Of a stretch of 64,000 bases of DNA, positions 1 to 11,800 are shown piece by piece. The notes beneath the pieces are model-generated. The model worked only from the letters and a program-made list of their open reading frames with translations. It did no database searches and was not told the DNA's origin. Position numbers and translations under genes: made by a program. This stretch comes from Serinus canaria (Eukaryota; Chordata; Aves; Passeriformes; Fringillidae), in contig NC_066329.1 in NCBI RefSeq assembly GCF_022539315.1, positions 8,221,072-8,285,071 of the forward strand. The letters are read 5' to 3'. Every line of letters begins with the position of its first letter. The first letter of the stretch is position 1.

Positions 1-908
1 ATACTTCCATGGGCTTCTGCATGAGCGCAGAGTGCTGGGGTTTTGTGATCAGAGCCAACATGGAAAAGGATTTTCGGATTCCCTGCAATCCCTGATGTTA
101 CAGTGATGGATTCTGGGATTCAGGAATGAAACAAGGACCTTCCACTGCCTCCAGCTCTGGGCTCCTGTAAGTGGGGCTGCTTTGGTGGACAAACACTGTG
201 TTTGCAGGAGTTCATTTGCACCCTCTAACACTCCACTCTTTATTTTGTGCAGTAGCTGTAGAATGTTCTGAGCTAACCAGTCTGCTCCTGATGTAATTGT
301 AATTAGCCAGAATGGTGACACATGAGAAAGAAAGAAATCAATCAATCTGGGTTTGAAGAGAATTCATTTTTCTTGAGGGAATTGTCTGTAGAGACAGAAA
401 GTGACAACTCATGTAGGTGGTCCAGCAAGTTGCCTTGCCATGAGTTTAGGGAGGGATGTTTCTTCCCAGACAGACCACCCACCATCCCCTGTCCCTTCCT
501 CCTCCCCCCAACTCCTCCAGAAATTCTCAGAATAGTGCTGAATACCAATGCTATTCAAATGGAGAGGAAAACCTTGCTATAAATACAAGCAAAAATAACA
601 GAGTCACAGTGTACCTCACGACTCAGGACTTGGTAAAGTTTTCTTGGCTGAGACACCAAGGAACATCACAGGGACTCTGTGTTTCCAGGGAAGCTATTTT
701 AGGTTATTGTGGAAGAGGCAGTGTGATTTTCTACTTCCTTTCCCATCCTGCATGACTCCTTGTAAACAGGCACAGCTTAAATACAGATAATGAGGTGAAA
801 AGGGAAAAAAGTGGTGTCTCTCTCTGTACAAGTGATTGCTGTCACACCCAGGTACTTCTCTCAGAAGGAGCTTTGTTCTGTAACTGCTGGGCAGCTGTGG
901 TTGCACTT

Positions 909-1338
909 GAGGGGGCTGGTTTATATTTACCTGTTAAGAGGGTTCTTTTATATTTACCTGTAGAGAGGGCTGGTTTGCATTTACCTGTTGAGAGGGCTGG
1001 TTTGTATTTACCTGTTGAGAGGGCTGGTTTATATTTACCTGTTGAGAGGGCTGGTTTGTATTTACCTGTAGAGAGGGCTGGTTTGTATTTACCTGTTGAG
1101 AGGGCTGGTTTGCATTTACCTGTTGAGAGGGCTGGTTTGTATTTACCTGTTGAGAGGGCTGGTTTGTATTTACCTGTAGAGAGGGCTGGTTTGTATTTAC
1201 CTGTTGAGAGGGCTGGTTTGCATTTACCTGTTGAGAGGGCTGGTTTATATTTACCTGTAGAGAGGGCTGGTTTATATTTACCTGTTGAGAGGGCTGGTTT
1301 ATATTTACCTGTTGAGAGGGCTGGTTTATATTTACCTA
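909..1338 (+). repeat. 27-bp minisatellite, 16 copies
   Basis: Sixteen head-to-tail units built on GAGAGGGCTGGTTTGTATTT followed by ACCTGTT. Units differ mainly at two places: GTATTT/ATATTT/GCATTT, and CTGTTGAG/CTGTAGAG. The first two and last copies are the most diverged, as usual at array edges. Because 27 is divisible by three, both strands stay open and give false 190-200 codon ORFs with a 9-residue period. On the minus strand units 1-15 contain ACAGGTAAAT, a splice-donor consensus. Confidence 0.97.
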
Positions 1339-4300
1339 GCAGGACTTTCAGGATGCAAAGTTGGTTTCTTAGGTGAATCTCTGTGGGTGCCTCAGCTTTC
1401 AGCTGTTGTGGCAAGGCAGGGCATCCTCGGGGTAGATGTGGCACCACCCCAGCCCCTTGTGTTTGCAGCTCTGGTGAATGGGGATGGGTTTACATCCTCC
1501 CCTGTGCTGAAGGTGTTCTTGAGGGGTGTTTTTCATTCAGTGTGTAACACAGCTGTCAGGTATGGCAGTCCCTGGCACATCAGATGAACAGATTTATTTC
1601 CCCCCAGCTTTCTGCTGTGGCCATTGTAGGCAGGGAACTGAGCCTGGCTCTGCAGGGAGGGAGCAGCAGCCTTGCAGGGAGCCTGGGCTGCTCTGCAAGG
1701 AGAGCAGGCAGGTGAAGAAGAATCTGTTTTGAATCTCAGGCTGATTGTAAATGATGAGTTATCAGGGAGCATAAAGAAGGGGAGCCACTGTACCTTTCAT
1801 AACACCAATTCTCTTTGTTAGACTACAGACAAAAGTAGGCTTTGACTTGAGGCTGCAGGAGAATACAAGATGAGAGCCTACAAAGATGGAACATATTGAT
1901 CTTCCCTTTATCTTTTCAAAGCATCCCTCTTTTGTCAAGGGGTCCTAGGTTTTGTACAGCATGTTCCTGTTTTCCAATTCTTTGTGCATTTCCATGTTCA
2001 TATTTTAGGGAAATGCAGCATTCATGTTTTCTGTAATTATTTTTTAAACTGAATATTTGTGAGTGATGAAACACATAATTTTCAAACAAAAAGTTATTCT
2101 GAATTGAGATAGTAAAACCAGGTAGGATCCTGGCCTGGCATGAAAGCACAGTTTCATGTTTCTCAGTGAGGGTATATTGATTTATATGAACTAAACGTCT
2201 TTTTCTCTAAGCCCCAGATCAGAGTGGGTTGTTTTGAAGCATGCTGTCTCCTATAAACTTGAAAAGGGAAGGCTTTACTAAGGAGGCTGGAGATATACAA
2301 ATAATTGGTTTGTTTGTTCCTTTGTGGACTAAATCAAAACATTGGCAAAGAGAAATATCCAGACCAAAATGAATTATTTAAGCTTTTTCACTAAAATATA
2401 TAGTGAAATCCATATATATGTATGTGTATATAAAAGTGAAAGTTCTTCAGGGTCAGAATTAGCCCACTTCATGTCATGGCATCATCTGGAAATTTAGAAC
2501 TTGAAAGATGGGAAAATTTTGAAACAAAGTCGCCCTTTTAAAGTTTATTTGGGGAAAAAGCTCCTACTAAGAGCTGCAGTGAATGGATATGGCCCATTTT
2601 GGGTTGCCTGGATCTGTTTCTCAGTGGATGCAATCCCAGGTCAGCCAAGCCCCTTGTCTTGAGCACAGAGTTCTGTTCAGTCACTCCCACATTCTGACAG
2701 CACTTTGATGGGCCATGGTGGAATTCCAGGATTATTTCAGGGTTGAATAATGCCTTCTAATAAAATACAGTGGTGCAATACAGTCAAACCCACAGAACCA
2801 TTATTCAAGGTGCAAACCTTTAGAAAAGCTCTCATGTTTTGGGGTGTTTTTTTCAGTGAGGAAACAATTGAATCTGTCCCAAATCAGCTTCTTAATCCAC
2901 AGCTGCTATAAATCAAAGAAGAAGAGAATTAAGTTTCAATTGACTTTCCTGGCTTTGAGCATTAAACAAGAATAACTTGAAAGATGGAGGGAACTCTGCA
3001 ATTTAAAATTCAAATGCCTTGCCCTGCTGAGCTCACCAGAGTGCAGCTGATGGTGCTGCAGGGCTGCAGCAGAGCCCCTGTGCAGCCAGGTGGGGGATGA
3101 CAGCAGAAATGGCACAAAAAATGGGAAAAAATGGGACTTGCAAATGTGTAAGTGTTGAATGTGTCCTTGTTCTGTATAAACTTCCCAAATTGAGAAGTTA
3201 TCAGGATTGGAACCATTCAAAATGTCAGGTGTGACAACGGGATGCAATATTATCATCTAATCAAATATTATCATCTCAATATTATCCTCTTATTCATCTG
3301 AAGACTAATGGAGACCAGACCATCATTTTGGAGAGTTTTCTTTTTCCTATTTCTTCTTTTCTTATTTGAAGTTTTTCTTTCAACTCAGTATGGAATGTTT
3401 GTGTTTCTTTCCTAATCATGTGAGCTCTTTCATGAAAGTAAAAATAAGTAGAGTGCCACAAGCTTTCTAGCTGCAATTTTTTCACAGGTTTTAAAGGAAC
3501 CTAATAAATTACTGGATTTCTTTCTTCCTTTCAACAAGGAAGAACTTTTAAAAACCTTTTTACTTCTAAAAGCAACAGAGAATTCATAGGTCTAAGGAGT
3601 TGTGTAATTTGATTTTGCTGTAGTTTGATGGAAAATGGGAATTTACCCTCAAATCTGGTAAATCTGAGATGGGTATTTTTTAAAGTCTGTGCAGGTATTT
3701 ACAGTCAGTCCTACAGTTTGTTTGCTGGAATTTCAGTGCTGCTTTGAAATATCACCTGTTATTGTCCTTGTTATTTTAATGGCCCATTCCAGAGGGTAGC
3801 AGAGTTAACCACCAGCATTTGTTACATGCCAGCTCCATTTCCAATTCCCTCCAACAGAAAAACGCAGAGAAAAATTCCCCTTCTGTCTTGCCTTCAGCAT
3901 GATCCCTCCTTCAGCTTTGCTGTAAATCTGTGCAAAGTGGTATTGATTCCTTTCATGTCCTTGCTTGAGAGGCTGGGGCACCTTTTCATTTGGGTCTGGT
4001 GTTCTGGAAAGGTCACTGTGCTCTGAGGTCATCTCCCTCTGAAGCCATGCCTGGGGCTGCATCCTGAGCTGCTCCATTCCCAGCTGCAGCATCAGGCCAT
4101 GCTGTGAAAAAAATGCCAGAGGCATTTTAAAAAGACAAGAATCTTGGGATTTATTTGTGACTATCAATATTAATATTGAATTCAGTAAAAATGAAAAAGA
4201 GAAGGAATTAGTATGAAAGAGCAAAAGAACTGCAAGAAGCAAACAAACAAACATTACTTTTTAATTGGGTTGTGTATTTTCTAATTCCCTTTCTAATCCA

Positions 4301-7300
4301 GTATAAGCAGCTGGCTTGTGACAATAAATTCCCCAAAGACTAAAGAATTTTCCTCCAGCATATCAAAGTGGGTCCATCATGGCTCTGTTCAGTGTCTTGC
4401 TGGCTATCAGATCTCAGTTTTTCATTCCACAAAACAAAGGGGTCTTCTCTCTTCTCTGCTGGACTTTTCTCTGTTGGAAAAGTCCAACCTAAAAACTGAA
4501 TTATCTATTACAGGATTTGCTGTGGTTTAGAGGAGTGGATGGCAATGCTCCTTCTCTGGCCATTTAAGACACCACCAAGTTTGCTGCAAGCTCCCAATCT
4601 TGCAGTTGAGGAACAAGGTGATGGAAGATGTGGCTCAGAACTGTTGTGTGTGCCACAGAAATTGCACTTTGAGATGAATTTGAGCTACACTTACCTTACT
4701 ATTGGGCTTTTCTGGAGTGTGCTTTGGAAAGCTGGGTGAGCATGAAAGAGAATACATTGCTGTTTCTGAGAAAGAGTTCCTTAAACTGAAGGTTTTGCCT
4801 GGCAAAGGTCAGGCTCAGAGCTGCCTGTTCAGTTCTCCTGTTTGAATTTGCACTGATGCTATGTACAATTAGTGGCAATTAAATGAATTAACATTTTCAA
4901 GGCAGAGAATTTTCTCAGCACTGTCTGCTCCTGGTATCCAGCTCTTCCATCAGCATTAGTCTTATGTGGCAGCATTCACTCAGCTAATTTTAGAGTAGGC
5001 TATTTAAAGAATAATCTGATGTATTCATTTATGTCCTACATAGAGTGGGTGTTGAAGATGCTCTGTTCTTATCACTGCTGCTATCACTTGTCCTGTCTGT
5101 GTGTGACAGGTGGAAGCAGCTCCCTGTCCCAGTCAAGATCAGGGTCCTGTTGCAGATAAATGCTCCGTTCAGGCATTGAGAACAGAAAATTTAGGGAAGT
5201 GTCATGGGGGAGAAAAGAGGACTGTAAGATACATACTGGAGGATTCATCAACAGAATTAATTTAGTGGTAATCAGCAGTTGGATCTGTGACCAGTTAAAG
5301 CTAGTAGTGAAATGTGTGCTGTGAACATCCCTTCTGGCTCCATTACAAGATTAAATTACAAATTTTCACTTGAAGCCTTTCTTACCCTCTGTTCTGAAGG
5401 CTTCCTACACTCCTTTGCTCAAACCAAACCTGCAGAGCATTTTCCAGGGCAGGCAATCCACTTCCTTGCCTGCAGTCAGCCAGGGAACAGTGGCACCTGG
5501 TCTGGATTGGGCTCTGGAGCTCTGGGATGATGTGTTGGTGATGTGAGTCTCCTTTCATGGTGTAGTCCACATTGTCACCACAAGAAATGCATTATTCTTC
5601 CTATGCCATTCTTGTTTTAGCTCATGAGCCAGCTCCTCTGAGGCCCCTCTGGGCAATACCACAGAAATTTCCTGTGCACATTCTGACCTCAAAAATCTTG
5701 AAGACTTGGAAGGAAACCAGCTTCAGTTATTTTACCTACAAACATCAGAAAAAATTGAGGTCCTTATTAACTTCTATTCTTTATTTTTTGTCCATTCTTC
5801 CCTAGACTGTTTTGAATTCCTCTCTCTTAACCTGCCTGCCTGTAGCTTCCTTCTGCCCTAATCCACTTCATGCTATGCTGTCCTCCTCCAGTGCTCAAGA
5901 AGTTGCAGTATTTCATGTGACAGACAATTACTGGTTCAAGAGAATTCTCCTAACCTTTTGTCAAGAGTTGAATAACCCCAGTCTGTCACTGAGCTATCCC
6001 TTGGTGTTTTCTCTGGCAGGGAATTGTACTAATTGTGTTGAACAACGTGTGCTAACAGTGCAGCTCCCTGCAAGGCTCTGGTAAAGAGCAGCTGAAAGCC
6101 CAGGATCTCAGGCCAAAGCAGGTCCTTGCTAAGCTCAGCCCAGCCATGTCCAGCTGGGGTCTGTGAGCCTCAGGAGTGGAGGGCAATAAAACCACCAGTC
6201 AAACACTTGCTCACACCCTGCTTGTTGCTTATCTTTGGTTTGTGCAAATCAAAATCAGCTCAATGGACACGAAAGGATTTAATGTCAGGATGGTTTGTTG
6301 TGAGCTGATACCACTGGATGTGTGTTGGATGGAATATATAACAATAAACAACATAAAGAAAACTACAGGCCTGATCTATTTCACATTTCCTGCATAACAG
6401 TGGGATGTGATCTGGCATTAATGTCTGTGCCACAATCAAGCCCCCAGTGTCAAATATCTGCCTGTGTTTAGTATCAGAAGCAGTGAGAGATCTGTGTCTG
6501 TAATTCTGTATCATGATGTAGTGGCTGAAGGCAGGCACAGTATGGAATGCTTGGGAGCTTGGCCAGAGGCTTTGATGCTGCAGTTTCACTGGGGAGGGCC
6601 TTGCTGAGAAATTGTTCTCCCTCAAAAAAAAAAAAAAATATAAATTAATGAAGCTTTTCAATTCCATAGCCCAAAGCAAGATTAATTAATAGGGAAAAAT
6701 GCTTAATCTGTCTGCTCACCATGGAATTAATGAATAATAGAGAATGTCTTCCCAGCATCTAGAGCTAAAAGGGTGATGGATATGTGGGCATGTTATTACC
6801 TACCTGCAGCTCCCCTCACCCCTGCACTTTGGGTGCCTCCTAACACCTTGGTTTTCCTTGTTTTTCTTGGTTTGGACTTCTTTTTGTTTTAAACTCCATA
6901 TGGTCTCTAAATCAATGGAGAGGGAGATTAATAAAAGCAAATTCTGTCACTTCCCTTATGGCAAGCTGTCCCCAGTTTTCAGATGGAGAAATTGAAAGCT
7001 GGGGAAGCTGTGTGGTCTGGAGCAGGAAAAGACAGAAGAGTTCTGAAAGCATTTGTATAGTCCAATATAGTCTTAAATGTTCTTTTCCTACTGACTGGCT
7101 CATTATCAAGTGTGTTTAAAAAAACCCCCAAACCCCCCAAAAACTCTCTCCAAAACTGTTAAATTGGACTTTGCCCTTTACTGGGAACATTAGGGAATCC
7201 AACCCAACTAAATGAATGTGGTTTTGTCATCCTACTTCCATCTGTCAAGGCTTCTCACAGGCATAGTTTTAGGATGGAATTTTATCATGCATCAGCTTTT

Positions 7301-8090
7301 AACTTTTTTTTTTTTTTTTAAGATGAAGTATTTTAAAAATACATTGAAGACTTCAATGCTAGAAATTTTTTGGTTTCTATTTAAATATTCTGAACATCTC
7401 TGTTAAAGGCAGATACAAACTGTACTAAATGTTCTTTATTACTCATACATCCACTGTCCCTGTGAAAAACATCATACATCAGAGGCAGCAGTGATTCTTC
7501 AGATTTGCCCAGTGACAAGGCACCATAAAGCTATTCTTTACTAAAAATGTCAATGTCAACTTTATTTGCCAAAACATGTTTTCTTCTCTCAAGCTGCCAG
7601 TTGTTGTTTCAAAATAAATGGAATCTAAAAATCTCATTATTTTTATTGTTTAAAGCCAGCATTGGGTGCAGCTCTGGGGGTCAGGAGGTAACAATACTAA
7701 TTTACCCTGGTGCTGCTGCACTTAGAATATTTAATCTCTCAGGTCTTTGACATGATGGCTGGCTGTGTTTCTTAATTTTGTGGTGAAGATGTTGCTGGAG
7801 GGCCAGGCAGCTCTTAATAATGTGCATCAAGACAGAGAGGAGTCAGTAATGAATATTGCATGAGGTTCTTTTCCTACCAGAGGATCAGCCTGGACAAATA
7901 CCTGCACAAGCCCACAAGGCAGTTCCTCCTGGCAGAACTGGGACTGCTACAGTGATGGCCAAAGATTAATGTGCCCTACTGGATTCAGAGCAATTCCAGT
8001 AGCAAAATAGTTTAAACTATTCTAAGCCAGGGATAACGTTCAGCTTTTTCATCAGCTTTTAGCTGGATTGGACAGGGAGAAACATCCCTC

Positions 8091-8400
8091 CATCCTTCCA
8101 TCCCCTCCATCCCCTCCATCCCCTCCATCCCCTCCATCCCCTCCATCCCCTCCATCCATCCATCCATCCATCCATCCATCCATCCATCCATCCATCCATC
8201 CATCCATCCATCCATCCATCCATCCATCCATCCATCCATCCATCCATCCATCCATCCATCCATCCATCCATCCATCCATCCATCCATCCATCCATCCATC
8301 CATCCATCCATCCATCCATCCATCCATCCATCCATCCATCCATCCATCCATCCCTTCCATCCCCTCCATCCCCTCCATCCCTCCTCCCTCCATCCTTCCT
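8091..8400 (+). repeat. Compound microsatellite: (CATC)n about 200 bp flanked by CCATCCCCT units
   Basis: A left block of about six 9-bp CCATCCCCT units (about 8098-8150) leads into roughly 50 uninterrupted CATC tetramers (about 8150-8353), followed by CCATCCCCT-type units again (8354-8385). The flanking 9-mers suggest the tetramer expanded inside an older 9-bp array. Open frames on both strands here (His-Pro-Ser or Met-Asp-Gly-Trp repeats) are artefacts. Confidence 0.97.
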
Positions 8401-9894
8401 TTTTAGTCCCACGTGTCTCTGAGAACAGGCTTCTCCCCAAAGCCAGCACTGCTGTATTAAAAACATGCTGGAATAGGAAACTTGATCTAAAATAATATCT
8501 GATCAAAGACTAATAAAAGTCCTGAGAGGAAATTGTGCCTCCATAAGGTTGGTTGTTTAAGAGTAGAAGTGGAAATGAAACAAATGGATTCCAAGGAGGA
8601 GCTGAGGATCATAATCCACACGTGTCACAGACAGAGCTGAAAATTGATTTTCTCTTGGAATTAGGAGCATCATTCATGAACCCTTTTTTAAAACAGCCCC
8701 ATCAAAAAAGCAGTCTCTGTTTCAAAGCCTGTGCAGTGCATGAGAGCAGCAGAAGAAGGAACATGCAGAACCAGAAGATGATGTTGGACAGTGTGAAAAG
8801 TAGAAGTCTCAGCATGCTAACAGCCTAGCCATTGTTTAAGGCTTTGTAAGTTTTTTGGCATCAAGAACAAGTAAAGATGGATTTCAAGGAGTATAATGAG
8901 GTAATTTCTATATCTGTAATAGCTGGATATTAAATTACATTTATATATCTCTTGCACATTTATTTTCTTTATTGCAACTCTCATAAACACAGAAGCCATC
9001 CTTGAAAAGCTTCCCTGATTTATTTCCAGGGTGAGACTCTATCTTATCACAGAAACTCTCAAATTCCTTGCAGTAAGTTATGGGATGATCAAAACCATCA
9101 GTCTGCAGCTCAGAATCCCAGTGCAGCAGCTGCCAGGCAGGTCCCAGCCACCTTCCCTTTGCTGGGGTGCTGGTGGGCTTAGCCTCTGTCATTTGGGGGA
9201 GACAAGGTCCCCCAAGATGCTTTTTCTCCTGTTGCATGGGTAAATCTAAGTCCCTGCAAGTAATTTTTGATCATGGTGAATGGTGATAATCCTCTCTTAG
9301 CAAACAAGCACCTATTCAGGAATTACAGGAGGAGTTAATAATAGGAAATGGATGGAGGACTATGCAGTTGGATTTTAAAAAGGCAGCTCCACTCAGTTCT
9401 TATTAAAATTGGTGAGAGCTGTAATGTTTATTAATTAGACCTTTGTAAAATGTGAGTATGGGGGTTGAATATTTTAGTCTTGGCCTTATTTATAACCTGG
9501 TTTTACAATGACAGGTTTTATTGGGGGTTTTAATGCACGTTTGGATAATTGTTGAGTTTTATCTGCATGCTTTTACTACAGGGTGGTCAGCAGCACAATC
9601 TCACAGGCTTGAAAGCAGCAGATCTGCTGGCAATTGTGCTGTCTATTCTAAATTCACTCTGCAGGGTCAACCTGTAGCTTTAATGCAACAGGAAGAACAT
9701 AAAAGAAGTGATATTTGTGTCACAGCCACAGGTGGTAGAACACAGCATGATTTGTACATTTGAAGAGCTGTCCCATGTGCCAGTGGGAATTGCTGCAGTT
9801 TTAGAGGAAGCATCCCAAATTCCATTTATGAAACTTGTGTGTAATCTTAAGTGACTAATACAGCCAAAATTAAAAGGATATATACACAGATTTT

Positions 9895-9931
<37 letters not shown>
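9895..9931 (+). repeat. (AC)n(AT)n dinucleotide microsatellite
   Basis: About eight AC units followed directly by about ten AT units. An alternating purine-pyrimidine tract; a simple length-polymorphic marker candidate. Confidence 0.95.
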
Positions 9932-11781
9932 AAATTTCTGAAATGTTCAGATTTTAAGGCACCTCAGTATCTGAGGGGCTGCAGTGCCTCTTTGCAACAG
10001 GGTGAGGGCCTCAGCTCTGTGTGTCTGGGTGCTCACAGATCTGAGACTGCTGGCTGCTTTTGCTGCTATTTTCTTCTAAATAAGTAGAAAAGTGGAAAAT
10101 GAAGTAGAAAAATATTAGGCTGTGTTAAAACTCTGAGCAAAGTGCTGGCAAATGCAGTTGGGGTTTCCCTGGGAAAATGGTGGGTGATGTCTGTGTGTGA
10201 GTAGCTACAGCTGGAATCTGCAGTGGGAGATCATCACTGGCATAATATTTTGTCTGTGTGTCTTTTTCTTTCTTTAAAGCTAGTGCTCAAATATTTGAAA
10301 CATCAAAGTCTTCCCTTCCACACATTATTCATTCCTGCAAATGTCTCATATCGTGCAGTAGGATGATCAGAAAGGTATGTCTCTTTAGAAATGGTAAATC
10401 AATTCTTGTCCTTTTGGAAAAGTGGTTGGGAATGATTTTATGGTTATTAACTTGAATTCAATATTTTTTTCCAACCTAGGCTTTTTAAAATTCAAAAAAC
10501 TTTCAAGAAACTTTTTAATCAGCCTCTTCTTGCCTTTTCTCAAAAGTAAAATCTTACTTTTTTTTGATTTGTCAGCCAGTTCCTTCATCTCATTTGAAAT
10601 GAAACTCAACATAAAACCCCTCATAGAAAAATTCAACTCACTGGTTGTCTGAGCACGTACCCACCACACCTGGGACTGAAGGTGTGGTGCCTCCAAGGGC
10701 TCTGCTGTAGGGATGGCACTTCCATATGGTCTCTTTTAATACATTTTTCTGAGCACTTTTTGGGAAAACTCAACCTGAGAACTGTCCAGATGATGGAGGG
10801 TATGTTGATCCTACTCAGTTGCTGTGCAATCTACAGATTTCAGTAGCTGGATAAAAAAAATTGAGTATTGGTTGAGTTTTGTAGCTCCAAATGAGCTGGG
10901 TCGGATTGACTTGGGGTCTGTTGCCTTGAGGAGCTGCATGATAGGCTCTGCACATCATGGCTGCAAGACTGAGGCTTTACTCAAGTTCTTTTCAAAATAT
11001 TTTAGTTCCCTGTTGTTTTCAGTGAAATTTTCTGTCCGATAGCTCAGTATCTAAGTAGAGCAGGATTTTAAATGCAGAAGCAGCTGAAGTTCTCCTCTCT
11101 ATCAACATCCTCATGCCAAGATGGAGCATTCTGCAGTAACCAAGAGTTAACAGAAGCAAATATGAATGTTGGAAGGCCAACCTGCACCAGACCAAGCACA
11201 GCTTCAAGAAGAGGCTCAGACAACAGCAAGGTTTGGTTTCACATGCTGCTGTTACCATTACAGCCTCAGCTGTTTGACAGCTCAGTAGCAGCTCAGAGTG
11301 CCCCAAGGCAATACCCACCTTTGCTGCTCTCAGGGAGATGCTGTGGCAGATGGATGTTTCAGAGTGTTGCCTGACACCACCTCCATCTGATACCACCTCC
11401 ATCTGCAGCCAGCTGTCCTTCATCCAGGTGTTCCCTTTGGCTGAGCTCAGGGGGAGCACAGGGATGGGGAGTGGGATCACCTGAGGGCTGCCACTGGAAT
11501 GCACGGGGTCTTGGGGAGCCTTTACAGCATCCTCCTGATCCACCTTCATTGATGAATGGAAATAGGAACCCTGTGGAGATGAATAGGAGTGAAAATCAGT
11601 GAGAGAGAGAGAGAAACTGGATTTGTGGATTGGAATGCAATCCCAGCATTGCCTCTGGCTGGATCCATTGATTGGGAGCAGCTACCAATGCCTTCCCATG
11701 ATCTCCCTTTGCAGGATGGATCAGCAATCAGAGCTGATTCCTATGGGTTCAGCTAAAACATTTTCACTGAAATCCAGCTGT

Positions 11782-11800
11782 TATATATATATATATATAT
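11782..11800 (+). repeat. (TA)n dinucleotide run
   Basis: A 19-base alternating TA tract in upstream intergenic DNA. Confidence 0.9.

Noticed and set aside
577..600. TATAAATA word that could be a TATA box
   Set aside because: No gene, CpG island or other promoter element follows it; AT-rich DNA yields such words by chance.
909..1338. Evenly repeated units that could suggest a CRISPR array
   Set aside because: Units are contiguous with no unique spacers, and the genome is vertebrate.
795..1447. Overlapping 193- and 201-codon ORFs on both strands with a 9-residue repeat
   Set aside because: Produced by the 27-bp minisatellite, whose unit is a multiple of three and lacks stops on both strands. 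No conserved domain.
8012..8506. Four ORFs of His-Pro-Ser or Met-Asp-Gly-Trp repeats
   Set aside because: Translation of the CATC microsatellite in several frames.
11019..11549. 176-codon minus-strand ORF
   Set aside because: No recognisable domain, ordinary intergenic composition, no promoter or splice context that supports it.
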